A stretch of DNA of 64,000 nt from Aquarana catesbeiana (Eukaryota; Chordata; Amphibia; Anura; Ranidae). The DNA is taken from assembly GCF_042186555.1 (NCBI RefSeq), contig NC_133326.1, forward strand, positions 693,232,700 to 693,296,699. The letters are read 5' to 3'. Position 1 is the stretch's first letter; every line of letters begins with the position of its first letter. The position numbers were made by a program, and so were the translations under genes. Under the pieces are notes generated by a model that ran no database searches, was not told where the DNA came from, and worked only from the letters and a program-made list of their open reading frames with translations. This document shows positions 46,820 to 58,376 of this stretch, one piece after another.

Positions 46820-48215
46820 CGATAACATCTGCAGGCATGAGGGATGGGAGAGCTGTCACCATAAGTTGCTGGAGGAAGGGGCGCAGGTCTGCCGATTTTA
46901 CTGTTTCAGGGATCCCCCTAAATTTAACATTTTTTCTGCGTGACCTATCCTCGAGGTCTGCGACCTTTAACCTGAGGGCTTTAAGCTCATCCTCTACCTC
47001 AAAGTCGGCATCCACAAGCTCATTGTGTGCTTATGTGAAATCTCCCATTTTGTTCTCCACAAAATCATATCTGTCTCCCAGTTCATATATACCCAATGTG
47101 CAATATACTAAAACTCTACAATGATAATATATAATAAATAAACAGATAATAAGATATTAACAACTGTTACCATTCACTACAGGCTTGTTTTTAAAGCCCT
47201 TCAGGTGAGGGCACACCTGAAGGGGGAGAGTGCACATTGCAAGAAGACACCATTTGTTTCACTTCTTTCTTTGATATGTTTATGGACTTTTTCTTGGTTA
47301 TCAATATTGAGGACTGTGTATATACACATTGAGCACTTGCACTTTAGTCATCTATTATTGAGCGCTTGCACTATAATTGGGGATATTTTACTTAATATCT
47401 TATTATCTGTTTATTTATTATATATTATCATTTTAGAGTTTTAGTATATTGCATATTTTTTAGCGATGCACATTGCGTATATATGTTCATATTGTCACAT
47501 TTTGAGGAAGTGGTGAGTGCTGGCAGCTATTTTCTAGTATTTTTTTTTTGGGGGGGGGTTTGAGGTTTTATTAAATTTTTAGTTTTTTTGATTTTTTTAG
47601 TTTTGGCAGCTCACAAGGTTTATACATATATATGTCTCCCAGTTCAGCCATTTCCTTATTTGTGGAGCGCATAAACCTAGCTAAATCTTGTTGTATAGCC
47701 CCTTTAAGAGTAAAGATCATATCCTTCATGGTAACTTCAGTCATAGGTAGGCCTGAGGTGGGGAATGCATCTAGCTTCTGACTGCATTCAATAGACTGCT
47801 CCATTTCCTCCCAGGGTTATTCTCATCAGGGTTGGCATCTGGGGAGTTTAGCCTTCTTTTTTGCTTCACAGGGCTGTTGGAGGGTGAGGATGGGGATGTG
47901 TGCTGGGTGCCTGTGTCAGGTGACTCACCCTCTCCATTGCAGGGGACGCTGCTGGATTGTGACAGGGAAGCATGTCTCTCAGCACTGGCGCCATCTTGGA
48001 TCAGCCTGGATGGGACTAAGGTGAAGAATTCAGTCAGCTTCAGTGGCCCCCTCTCTCCTTTACTTTAGACATGGCTGTATTTTGGTTCTCCGTGGTCTTC
48101 TCTATTCTCCGCAATTTGGCTGTGTCACATCGCTGTAGATAGCTGTATAGCACCTGGTGTGTTAGCGCTCCTCTCTCACAGCACCATACGCTCTGGCTGC
48201 CGGCTCAGCCCCCCC
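46820..48215 (-). pseudogene. L1 ORF1 5' fragment flanked by 14-bp direct repeats
   Basis: Minus-strand ORF1 with ATG at 48072, an acidic/serine-rich N-terminus, KGAIQQDLARFMRSTNKEMAELGD (about 47710-47640) and then, after a nested insertion, DADFEVEDELKALRLKVADLEDRSRRKNVKFRG (split here as DADFEVEDELKALRLKVADL and EDRSRRKNVKFRG, about 47015-46910). It ends abruptly at VIELD. The direct repeats GACTGCATCCAATT (46806-46819) and GACTGCAACCAATT (48216-48229) flank it. A TAA interrupts the frame near 47033. It lacks ORF2 and any 3' UTR. Confidence 0.8.
47086..47632. mobile_element. 547-bp insertion with 14-bp target duplication
   Basis: TGTCTCCCAGTTCA occurs at 47072-47085 and 47633-47646, and the L1 ORF1 frame is continuous when the insert is removed. 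Inside, an inverted repeat of about 60 bp (47103-47160 and 47393-47455, AATATACTAAAACTCTACAA and its mirror) surrounds a spacer of about 230 bp. Class unknown; the duplication length suggests target-primed insertion. Confidence 0.75.
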
Positions 48216-48295
48216 GACTGCAACCAATTTAATATCAGGTATTTTGAGAAGAATCAGTAGCCAGCCGGGGTGGTATCTATAAGATTTGAGCTAAA

Positions 48296-48326
48296 TGAGG
48301 AAAAATACCAACCACAAGATGTAAGT
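48296..48326 (+). other. Candidate 5' noncoding exon end and splice donor, OR copy C
   Basis: CCACAAGAT|GTAAGT, donor at 48321, aligned with 6033 of copy A. A strong acceptor, TTTTTTCTCTACAG, ends at 48638, 73 bases before the ATG. Confidence 0.5.
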
Positions 48327-48710
48327 GTCTACTTTTTACTGACAAAACTACATTGAAATGCAATTCTATTGGTTTTCATTGATTTTATACCTTGTAACTT
48401 ATAATTCACATGTGTACTTCTTTATAGAAGTAAACGAAGAAATGTCTTCCTCTTCTCCTTCTCTCTCTTATGTGTTTCTTTCTCTCTCTGTCTTACTCTA
48501 TCCTAGTTGTCTCTCTCTCTCTCTCTCTCTCCTTCTATCTTTCTCTTTCTCCATCTATATCTGTCCTATTTGCCTTGCTTTCTCTCTCTCTCTCTCTTTC
48601 CCTTTTCTGTCACCTCGTTCTTTCTTTTTTCTCTACAGGCAAAGTCTTCTTTAACTGGCCCAAGCTGGTTCACAAATGTTATGTTAATTTTAATATACTG
48701 TCTACAGATC

Positions 48711-49649
48711 ATGAAGAAGAAGAATATGACCAGAATTTCTGCAATCCACCTCCTAGGGTTTCAGACCCCACAAAATGTAAAATTGTTGGTGGTTTTTATT
48801 TTCTTTATGCTTTATTGTGTGACAATATGTGGAAACCTCCTAATCATCACACTTGTGTCCTACAGCAAATCTCTCCATTCTCCCATGTACTTCTTCCTCT
48901 CCCAGCTCGCTGTGTCGGATATCATACTTGCAACCGACATTCTTCCAAATATACTCAGAACAGCTTTGGTGAATGATACCATAATGCCATTTTCGGACTG
49001 CCTCTCCCAGTTTTTTTTCTTTTGTGTTGCATTATTATTGGAGTGTCTTCTTTTATCTGTGATGTCCTATGACAGATATTTGGCTATCTGTAAACCATTA
49101 CACTATAGTCTGATAATGGACTCCCGCTGTTGCTTTATATTGATTATTTCCTGTTGGACTTCAAGTTTTATAATTGTGGTGATGCACACTTTAAATTTAT
49201 CTCAATTGCAATTTTGTGGTCCCAACATCATTGATCACTTTTACTGTGAAGTTGATGCAATTATTAAACTTTCCTGCTCCGATACAGCAATTATTCATAT
49301 GGAAATAGCATTGTTGAGTGTTTTATTTGATGTCATTCCATTTTTCATTGTCATTTTATCTTACATTATTATCATAGTCACCATTCTTAAAATCCAATCC
49401 ATTACAGGAAGGCAGCAGGTTTTCTCTACTTGTAGTTCCCACCTGGCTGTTGTCTTTATCTATTATGGCAACCTGGCTTGTGCTTACATGGTACCCAGTA
49501 AAGGACAGTCAGGCAACATTACTAAATTCCTTTCATTATCTTATACTGTAGTTACCCCACTGATAAATCCAGTTATATACACTTTAAGGAACAAGGACCT
49601 GAAAAAAGTATTGAACATTATTTTTACTAACATCTGTATGTGGATTTAA
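48711..49649 (+). CDS. Olfactory receptor, class II type (copy C)
   Basis: Intact 312-residue odorant receptor. The start is set at ATG 48711 (MKKKNMTRIS) because it aligns with the starts of copies A and B and follows TCTACAG; a longer open frame upstream is an artefact of the CT-rich tract. Landmarks: N5-M-T, GN at 41-42, PMYFFLSQLAVSD at 58-70, C97 and C179, MSYDRYLAIC at 118-127, FSTCSSHL near 238-245 and PLINPVIY near 283-290. TM3 differs from the paralogs (VALLLECLLLSV), as does the second loop (HFYCEVDAIIKL), so odorant selectivity may differ. No canonical AATAAA is seen in the first 100 bases after the stop. Confidence 0.95.
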   Translation: MKKKNMTRISAIHLLGFQTPQNVKLLVVFIFFMLYCVTICGNLLIITLVSYSKSLHSPMYFFLSQLAVSDIILATDILPNILRTALVNDTIMPFSDCLSQFFFFCVALLLECLLLSVMSYDRYLAICKPLHYSLIMDSRCCFILIISCWTSSFIIVVMHTLNLSQLQFCGPNIIDHFYCEVDAIIKLSCSDTAIIHMEIALLSVLFDVIPFFIVILSYIIIIVTILKIQSITGRQQVFSTCSSHLAVVFIYYGNLACAYMVPSKGQSGNITKFLSLSYTVVTPLINPVIYTLRNKDLKKVLNIIFTNICMWI

Positions 49650-49765
49650 TTAGACATTAAAAATTACTCTAAAATGAATTAGACATATAAAATATAATAC
49701 AAATACACTTATATTGAATGCTTTTGCATGATGGAAATTTATTTTATAAAATCTTACAAACTAGA

Positions 49766-50660
49766 CATATGCAAAACAAAAAAAAAGTGTTTTGTTTCGT
49801 TCATGTTGATTCGTTATTTACATTCATTCATTTAGTTAAATTTGTTTAATTCTTTTAATTTGTTTTCAAAATTAGTTTTGTTTATTCTATTTAGAATTTT
49901 CTAAATTCAGTCGAATTGAACTCAATTTGGCTGAATTTGGAAAATTTTAATCGATTTGAATATGAATTCTGTTCATTTTGCAATTGAATTTGAATCAAAT
50001 TCCATTCCAATTTGATTCTAATCTATTCGAAATATGAATTTCGTAAAATGGTTATATTGTTCTATTTTGTTCTATTCTATTAAATTTTTTATTCTATTCT
50101 ATTCAATTTATTTACATTCTATTATTTTTTTTTTCTATTTTATTATTTTCTATTCTATTCTATTATATTCTTTTCTTTTCAAATTCATACTTATTCTATT
50201 CAAAATTTGAATTTTGGAAGATGGTTATATTCTTTTTTTTTTCTATTCTTTTCTATTCTATTCTAGTCTATTCTATTATTTTATTTTATATTTTATTCTA
50301 ATCTATTCTTTTCTATTCATTTGGAATTTATTCTATTCAAATTTTTGGAGATGGTTATATTCTTTCTATTCTGTTGTGTTTTGAATTCTATTCTATTTTT
50401 TTTTATTTTCTATTCTATTGTATTCGAATTTGAATTTATTCTATTCAAAATTCAAATTTCAGAAGAATGTTATATTCTTTCTATGTTATTCTATTCTTTT
50501 TTTCTATTCTAGTCTATTCTATACTTTTTATTGTATACTATTCTTTTCTATTGTATTCAAATTCAAATGTATTCTATTTGAAATTCAAATTTTAGAAGAT
50601 AGTTATATTCTTTTTATTTTATTCAATTTTTTTTAATTCTATTATATTTTATTCTGTTCT
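49766..50660. repeat. Degenerate (TTCTA)n and AT-rich tract
   Basis: Repeated TTCTATTCTA, ATTCGAATTTG and GAATTTGAAT-type motifs with about 130-bp higher-order similarity (AGATGGTTATATTCTTT recurs near 50218, 50349, 50460 and 50595). Predicted Phe/Ile/Tyr-rich peptides are artefacts. Confidence 0.85.
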
Positions 50661-50699
50661 TAATTTGCACTGGCAGCTGGGAAGGATGCAGGAAAGGGT

Positions 50700-52387
50700 T
50701 CAGTGTTGTTGGAGCGAGTTCAGCCACCACGCCTCCAAAATGCTAATGGTGATTCTGCCACAGCTCTCTCCTCCACCCCTCCTCTTCTTCTTCCTCTATG
50801 GCCTCTTCTGCAGATTTGTCCTCTGAACCAGCGGTGCTCAGTAAGCGTTCAAGGGGCTACTCAGGCAGTCAGGCTAAAAGATGCCATGCGGTGCTTGAAT
50901 TGGTATGCCTAGGGGACAGGAGCCACACTGGGACAGAGATTCTATCAGCTCTGCAGGGGCAGGCTCAGAGGTGGTTCAGCCAGGAATGGTTGTATGAGAC
51001 AATGGAACCAACCTTCCCTCTGCCCTCCAACAGGGACACTTGACCCATGCTCCATGTTTGGCACACATCCTGAATTTGTTGGTGCAGTGGTGCAGGTAGC
51101 CAGGCTTACAGATTCTCCTGAGGCAGGCCAGAAAAGTCTGTGTAATTGCTGCTGGTCATACAATGCCAGTGCTTGACTGGTTGACATTTAAATGGAATGC
51201 AACCTGCCCACCAACCGCCTCATTTGTGACATGCCCACCAGGTGGGCTGCACACGCAGCAGAGGGCCATCAATGAGTACCTGTGTGAGTATGGCACCAGG
51301 ACAGGGTCAGGGGAGCTTGGCTTCTTTTTGCCATGCTAGTGGCTACTGCTCCAGGATGCATGCACTAGCCTGTCACCATTTGAGGAGGCCACAAGGATGG
51401 TGAGCAGTGACAATGCATGCATCAGTGACACTGTCCCTCTAGTTTTTCTGTTGGAGCACACGCTTTGTGGAATCATGGACAGGCCACTTGAGGCAGAACA
51501 GCAGGAGGAAGAGGAGGACTTCCTTACCTCTCAAAGCCCCCTTTATAGCATTCCTGTGGGCCCGCCAAACACACAGGAAGAAGAGGAGGAGGAGGATTGT
51601 GTCAGCATGGATGTAGAGGATAACACTCAGCAGCAATCTTTAAGGGATGGTTTTCAGTCTCCAGAAACCCATGGAGTTATATGTAGCTGGGAGGAGGTAG
51701 TTATGGATCATGTGATCCTTAGTGACCCAGAGGACTCAGAATCGAATGCCTCTGCAAACTTACGCTGCATGGCCTCCCTTAGTCTGCAAAGCCTGTGAAA
51801 GGACCCTAGGATTCGTGGTATCAAGGAGAGGGATCATTACTGGCTGGCAACCCTTCTTGATCCACGTTACATGGGTAAGGTTGCAGAACTCATCCTGCCT
51901 TCTCAGAGGGAGCAGAGGATGAAACATCTTCAGGAGGCCTTGAAGGCCTGGGAGGTTACTATTTCCTGGTGCTGGACAATGTGTTGCTGAGGCTTTGTTC
52001 AGTCAGAGGAAGAGCGGTGGAGAAGGTGGCCAGCTGGCTGATGCCTTTAAACAATTTTTCAGTCCTCAGCGCCAAGGTCTGACCAGTTCAAGCAACCATC
52101 GCCAGAGCCTGCATTACATGGTGCAGGAATATCTAGGGGCAAGAGCAGACTTAGAGACCTTTTCAACAGAGCATCCACTGGGTTACTGGGTCTTGAGGAT
52201 GGACCACTGGCCAGAACTTGCTCAATATGCAATTGAGCTACTGGCCTGGCCTGCATCCAGTGTGCTTTCTGAACGCACATTCAGTGCTGCTGGAGGGTTT
52301 GTAACGGATCAAAGAGTACATCTGTCCACAGACTCTGTCGATAGGCTCAAATTCATAAAAACGTATCAGTCTTGGATCAGCAGCTAA
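50700..52387 (+). pseudogene. hAT (ZBED-like) transposase, decayed
   Basis: Cut-and-paste transposase remnant. Across shifting frames one reads TGTEILSALQGQAQRWF (about 50930), THAPCLAHILNLLVQW (about 51045), QQRAINEYLCEYGTRTGSGELGFF (about 51265), FEEATRMVSSDNACISDTVPL (about 51380), an acidic linker, KDPRIRGIKERDHYWLATLLDPRYMGK (about 51795) and finally the dimerisation motif SSVLSERTFSAAGGFVTDQRVHLS (about 52255), followed by VDRLKF and a stop. This order is that of hAT transposases. At least four frame disruptions make it inactive. No BED finger or TIR is evident at the 5' side. Confidence 0.82.
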
Positions 52388-52607
52388 CAAGCACCTGATG
52401 CTGATGTAACTGATTGATTTTGCTATGGATGTGAGATCCCTTGAAGACTGCCTATGCTGTCTATCCTAATTCTCCTCAATCTTGATGATGCTATCTTACA
52501 AAAATATTTTTGGTTTAGGGCACCACAACCACCATATACAGTATACTGCTGTTCAGAGTATATAGTGCCTGGGGGACCCCCACGCCATTTTTTTAAAAAG
52601 AAAAACA

Positions 52608-52816
52608 AGAAAGATCCTGGACTGCCGCACTCCATGAAAAATAGCATCTTTATTGGCAAAAATAGATAAAAATCCAAAATACAGTCACATCAAGGGTGGA
52701 TAAGACAGAGATTAATAATCTTATCCACCCTTGATGTGACTGTATTTTGGATTTTTATCTATTTTTGCCAATAAAGATGCTATTTTTCATGCAGTGCAGC
52801 AGTCCAGGATCTTTCT
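52608..52816. repeat. Near-perfect hairpin, 97-bp arms, 15-base loop
   Basis: 52608-52704 and 52720-52816 are reverse complements with two mismatches (GCCGCACTCC against GCTGCACTGC). The arm includes AATAGCATCTTTATTGGC. Confidence 0.92.
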
Positions 52817-53527
52817 CCTTTTCCTACACAATAGTGCAGAGCCAGCACCCTAGAGTTTGAGTAGGGCAGGAGCATCAATTCAGGTGTGGAAGTTTTGTAT
52901 TTTTTAAAAAAAATTGGGTGTGGGGTTCCCATACTATCCATACCATCCACTGGTCTGGTATACATACCAGACCAGTGACGATCCAGAATTGGATGTATAT
53001 GGTCTCAGCTCCCCAGATCTCAATCCAGGGCTGATACTCTTCCACAATGTACACCACGGAGAAGGCATTCCAGGTCTCTCACTGACACACCTACGCAATC
53101 ACTACTCCTTAAAGTTAATCTCTGTCTACTTGAGCTTCCTTTTTTTGTTGGATAATACACAGTTTAGTACAGCTGATCAAAACAGTTTATTTGTACTCTA
53201 TAATTATTGATCTAGTTATTGATGAAGTTGGTAGACCCCTGTAGAAATTTTAGTTAAATAACTGTTCATCCCATGTATTCTGATCTTGAATACAATATGC
53301 ATGCTTCACTTTTTTATCTTTGATATGCTGTTTTACTGTAACACTTTGATTTTGTGAAGCTTGTTGTATAGCTCTTTGTACCTGTTACTTCTATGAAAAA
53401 CATAAATAAAGAATTAAAAAGAAAAAAAACTTGTACCTGCATGAATAGACACTTTATAAACTCCCAAAAGAAGGCTAAAATATGATTAAAGGGCTTTTTA
53501 ATTGTGTAGGCTACACTAAATATACAG

Positions 53528-53531
<4 letters not shown>
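52817..53531. other. No gene seen
   Basis: Contains a small inverted box CTGGTCTGGTATACATACCAGACCAG at 52952-52977 and AATAAAG near 53405. No coding feature supported. Confidence 0.4.
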
Positions 53532-53581
<50 letters not shown>

Positions 53582-53592
53582 CACACACACAG
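53532..53592. repeat. (TA)n(CA)n compound microsatellite
   Basis: TA run followed by CACACACAC. Confidence 0.95.
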
Positions 53593-53733
53593 TATTGTGA
53601 TATTGTGATGGTTTGGGGTTTGGCCCCTTTTTACAAAATTCAAACAGAAATAGATTTTGCAGTTAACTCCCGGATTGACTCCACAATGTACTGGAAACCA
53701 GCACCCTGATTGTGCAGATGTGCACATCCATGG

Positions 53734-55700
53734 CTAAAGGGACTGTCTAAGGTTTTAGGCCATAAGGTGAACTAGGAAAAAATAAATTTTCGTTCCCAAA
53801 CTTGGGCACTACTTTTTAAATGCATTTTTGCATAGACAACACCCCTATGTACTTTATGTTAAAAGTTCTCCACAAAATATCCTGCAGTTTTTTGTCACGA
53901 TCCATACATGTATCTAATTGTGAACTATAAAAAATTCAAAAATCTTATGGTGCTGGTTTTGCTTGTAACTTTGTTTCTATTCATTTTAGCAACGTAAAAT
54001 ATCTCTCAAACTGACATTTACACATGTGTGTAACATTTGAGACAGGTATTGGTGCATTAGTATACTCAAGAGTGAATGTAGACCATGAAATATGGCAAAG
54101 TTGTAGAAAATACGCTTCAGCTTCACAGATTGGCACCAAGCAAAATGAAAACATATACATTGTAAATGTATCAAAACTGAGATGTTGCATTCATCAACAT
54201 TTTCAATAGGCACGGTGTAATCAAAGAAAGTTAAAAAAGCAGAACACTTTGCCACAAGTTTTCTGCAATGACTCAAAATGCAACCCCACCCCCCTAAAAT
54301 AATGCCAAAAATTGACAATTCTACAATAGATTACAGCTAAAAAATCACCCTAAGGGCCAGTTCACAGCATTGAAATGCAGTCTAGATGTGTTCCAGGTGC
54401 TTTTCTGCATGTTAATTTTTACGCATTTTTGATGCTTTCCAGTGCATTTTTCCCCCTCTTTTTTTCAACCTTATAAGGACATATGTGTTCCAGTGCATTT
54501 TTGATGTGTTCCACTGCTTTTTTGATGCATTTTACAGAATTCCAGTACAGTCCAGTGCAGGAAAAATGCAGCATGTTCTACTTTTTGTTCTGAAACTATA
54601 ACGCACTGGAACTGCAAGCACAGGTGTGAACTATACCATTGAAGATCATTAAACCTACTTTCCATGCGTTTTTGATGCAGAAGAAAACGCACTGGACTGC
54701 ATGTGGTGTGAACTGGCCCTAAAATACAAAACAGCGTCTTCACTCATCTGTCTCATCCCTATCACTGTCTTTAGAGCTATCATCCAACGTAGCTCTTTCC
54801 TCTTTTTCTTGGGAAACATTTGCACAATTTTTGCACAAACATAAATCAGTACAAGACAGTCTTGCAGACATACAGGGACATCTTCCAGTCACACATTTGC
54901 CTTGCTTGCAACCGCAGTGGACTACCTGCAACACATTTTCAGTGGCAGGATTTCTAGTCATCCAGGTCACTGTTAACTTCCCATCCTGGAGGTGCCATCC
55001 ATTGCCAATGGTGATGGGGCACACATTATACCTTTTAGAGAATGTATCATTATGGCTGCTTGGTAGTTTGCTCTTTTACAGTGTCCATCACTTGTCGGAG
55101 GCATGGATAGTTCTGGCAAAGCATGCCATGCATAATGCTTTGTATCTTACATCGTTCACATTTTTTGCAGATGACTGGCCACACAAGTGGCACACATATT
55201 TGCAAAGTAGTTCAAAGGTAGATTTGTAAATGCAGTCAGGTATTCCTCTTTCTTGCAAGCAACAGAAAATGCCTTTCTTTTACCTTGGCCATAAAAGGCG
55301 CTTGTAGAGTCACAGCCTGAGAAAGTATGGATCCCAATAAGTGCCAAACACACACTGGTGCCAAGAGATGATGACATGTTAGCTAAGTCAATGATCCTTG
55401 TTTTGTTGCCAACCCCTGTGAAAAATACAAGCTGATAGACAGACTACTTCATAAATCAGGTACAGAAACAACAGAGTCAACTGAGATAACTAGACAAAGT
55501 GATGGTGAAAACACATCAAGTACAACAGTTGGTCCGCAAAGATCAAATTTAATGGCCTCTATCAATACTACAGTACAAACAACACAAGGACACTTTATAG
55601 TGCATTGATAATAAACATACTCTCCCGGTATGATATGCCCATGGCCACCCACGTCAGATGATTTAAATGTGAGTGACGCAAAATCTGTTGTGCCACTTGA
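53734..55700 (-). pseudogene. Cysteine-rich CXC-domain element, minus copy
   Basis: Coding remnant at 55380-54740 on the minus strand. It has GIHTFSGCDSTSAFYGQGKRKAF near 55350-55270, then (shifted) CHLCGQSSAKNVNDVRYKA, then GNGWHLQDGKLTVTWMTRNPA and a cysteine cluster CGCKQGKCVTGRCPC ... CTDLCLCKNC (about 54930-54830), and an acidic tail DSDRDETDE with the stop at 54740. About 1 kb of 3' UTR follows (53734-54740). The G-C-D-S-T-S-A-F / GKGK motif recurs in uncharacterised multi-copy proteins of aquatic animals. The CXC cluster resembles CRC/tesmin-type zinc-binding repeats. The function is unknown; repeated copies suggest a mobile element. A MITE interrupts the 3' UTR. Confidence 0.6.
54354..54719. 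mobile_element. PIF/Harbinger-type MITE with proven empty site
   Basis: GGGCCAGTTCACA at the left mirrors TGTGAACTGGCCC at the right, with TAA on both sides (54351-54353, 54720-54722). The plus copy of the host element reads CACCCTAAAATATAAAAC (inverted) across this point without the insert. Confidence 0.92.
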
Positions 55701-55844
55701 ACTGTATTTGCTGGATTACTGGTGCAACTGAGGAACCAACACTGGCCCATTATGTTGATATTCCTGATGATTTGAACCTAAAGGTTCTATCTATGTGTTA
55801 AGACATTGTGTATCTCGCATCTAAGGGCCAGAGGCAGATACCTA

Positions 55845-56665
55845 CAGGATCTCACAAAAGTGAGTACAAAAGTAGCTCCCCAGTTCCGGCAGCCCTCATG
55901 CAGCCCCAGACCATGACACTCCCACCACCATGCTTGACTGTAGGCAAGACACACTTGTCTTTGTACTCCTCACCTGGTTGCCACCACACACGCTTGACAC
56001 CATCTGAACCAAATAAGTTTATATTGGTCTCATTAGACCAAAGGACATGGTTCTAGTAATTCATGTCCTTAGTCTGCTTGTCTTCAGCAAACTGTTTGCA
56101 GGCTTTCTTGTGCATCATCTTTAGAAGAGGCTTCCTTCTGGGAAGACAGCCATGAAGACCAATTTGATGCAGTGTGTGACATATGGTCTGAGCACTGACA
56201 GGCTGACCCCCACCCTTCAACCTCTGCATCAATGCTGGCAGCACTCATACGTCTATTTCCCCAAGACAACCCCTGGATATAAAGCTGAGCACGTGCACTC
56301 AACTTCTTTGGTTGACCATGGCGAGGCCTGTTCTGAGTGGAACCTGTCTTGTTAAACAGCTGCATGGTCTTGGCCACTGTGCTACAGCTCAGTTTCAGGG
56401 TCTTGGCAATCTTCTAATAGCCTAGGCCATCTTTATATAGAGCAACAATTTTTTTTTCAAATCCTCAGAGAGTTCTTTGCCATGAGGTGCCATGTTGAAC
56501 TTCCAGTGACCAGTATGAGAGAGTGAGAGCAAAAACACCAAATTTAACACCAAATTTAAACTGCTCCCCATTAACACCTGAGACCTTGTTACACTAACAA
56601 GTCACATGACACCCGGGAGGCAAAATGGCAAATTGGGCCAAATTTGGACATTTTCACTTAGAGGT
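55845..56665 (-). pseudogene. Tc1-like transposase, 3'-truncated
   Basis: Minus-strand ATG at 56493 (MAPHGKELSED). Frames then show TGSTQNRPRHGQPKKLSARAQ (helix-turn-helix region, about 56330), LSWGNRRMSAASIDAEVEG, QPVSAQTICHTLHQIGLHG and RRKPLLKMMHKKACKQFAEDKQTKDM (about 56110). After a TAG at 56053 come the DDE-region remnants near 55850-56050, where it is cut off. The 5' TIR end (AGTACACCTCTAAGTGAAAA inverted) is at about 56645-56665. A frameshift, a stop and the truncation make it inactive. Confidence 0.88.
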
Positions 56666-58259
56666 GTACTTAAATAACGTGCCTGGGGGGTGTCTATAGT
56701 ATGCCTGTAAAGTAGCACATTTTTCAATACAATACAATACCACAGCAACCTTTCTAAAGAAAAAAAGTAATTTAAAACTGCTCACGTCTGTAATGAATTG
56801 TCAGATCCCAGCAATATAGATAAAAAATCATTTAAAAAAATGGCATGGGTTCCCCTCAGTCCATTGCCAGGCCCTTGGGGTCTGGTATTAATATTATGGG
56901 GAACCCCGCACCAAAATTAGAAAAAAAAAAATGCGTGGAGGTCCTCCCAGATTTCATACCACAACCTTCCGGTCTGGTATGGATATTAGGGGAACCCTGC
57001 ACCAAATTAAAAAAAAAATGCCATGGGTCCCCCCAAAATCCATACCAGGCCCTTCAGGTCTGGTATGGATTTTAAGGGGAACCCTGCTCCAAAATAAATA
57101 AAAATGGCATAGGGGCCCCCCAAAATCCATACCAGACCCTTATCTGAGCACACAACCTGGCAGGCCGCAGGAAAAGGGGGGGACGAGAGAGCACCTTCCC
57201 CCTCCTGAACCGTACCAGGCCACATGCCCTGAACATGGGGAGGATGCTTTGAGGTCCCCCCCAAAACACCTAGTCCCCATGTTGATGGGTATAAGGGCCT
57301 TGTCCGGTGGTTGTGGGAGTCTGTGGGCAGGGAGCTTATCAGAATCTGGAAGCCCCCTTTAACAAGGGGAAAAAAAGTGTCAAAAATAGTAAAAATTGCA
57401 GTAGACAGTTTGGGACAAATCCTTTATTAAAAAAAAAAAAGTCCCGCTATGTAAATCCTTCGTCCATCACACCGCCAGATGAACCGAAAAAAAAAACAAA
57501 AAAAAATGAAACAGTTCCACCTCCATGGGAGCCTCCTGCTGACTGAAGCCTCTTTGTGATGACAGCATATAGCTGAGGGTGGAGCCACCCAGTGACATAA
57601 ACGGGTGACCCCACCCCCCTCTGATGCCTTGTGACATCAGAGGAAGGCGGGGTCACCCGTTTAAGTCACCGGGTGGCCCCGCCTTCCTCTGATGTCACAC
57701 GGCGTCAGAGGGGGCGGGTCACCCATTTACGTCACCGGGTGGCCCCGACCTCAGCTATATAACAGCTGTCATCACAAAGAGGCTTCAGTCGGTGAAGGCG
57801 GAGTTGTTGCAGATTTTTTTGTTTGTTTTTTTTCAGTTCGTTGGGCAGCGTGATGGACGATGGATTTATATCGTGGGACATTTTTGCTATTTTTGACACT
57901 TTTTTTGTGAATGTGTAGGGGTACAATGTACCCGATACCCATTCACATAGGTGGGGATCTGGGAGACCCCTTGTTAAAGGGGGCTTCCAGATTCCGATAA
58001 GCCCCCTGCCCGCAGACCCCCATAATCCCTGGGTAAGGGTTGTGGGGACAAGGTCCTTGTCCCCATCAACATGGGGACACAGTGTTTTGGGGGACCCCAA
58101 AGCATCTTCCCCATGTTGAGGGCATGTGGCCTGGTATGGTTCAGGAGGCGGGGGCGCTCTCTCGTTCCCCCATTTTAGTATGGATTTTGGGGGGTTTAGT
58201 ATGGATTTTGGGGGGACCCCTACGCCATTCTTTTTTAAATTCTGGTGCAGGATTCCCCC
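56666..58259. mobile_element. Large inverted-repeat element, left part (host of piggyBac)
   Basis: Same family as 34874-36662: GGGGGGTGTCTATAGTATGC at 56686, repeated CCATACCAG/TCTGGTATGG boxes and ACATGCCCTGAACATGGGGA near 57222. An internal inverted section lies around 57540-57790 (GAAGCCTCTTTGTGATGACA mirrored by TGTCATCACAAAGAGGCTTC). It continues after the piggyBac at 61204. Confidence 0.65.
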
Positions 58260-58376
58260 TTAACCTCCTTGGCAGAATGATTATATCAGATTTTTCATGA
58301 TGAAAGCGGTACAATTGTTCTGCATGGAAATTTGGCATTTTATATTGCAGGCCTGTAATTGTTAGGGAAAACTCAC

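Larger units (their letters stand above)
45090..49765 (+). repeat. Segmental duplication, copy C (carries OR at 48711)
   Basis: Same block order as copy A, expanded by a TTAA MITE (45452-45947) and an L1 ORF1 fragment (46820-48215). It lacks the 8452-type downstream MITE within the matched flank. Confidence 0.85.

Noticed and set aside
48507..48710. N-terminal extension of OR copy C
   Set aside because: Leu/Ser-rich translation of a CT tract and 5' UTR; the paralogs start at the position of ATG 48711.
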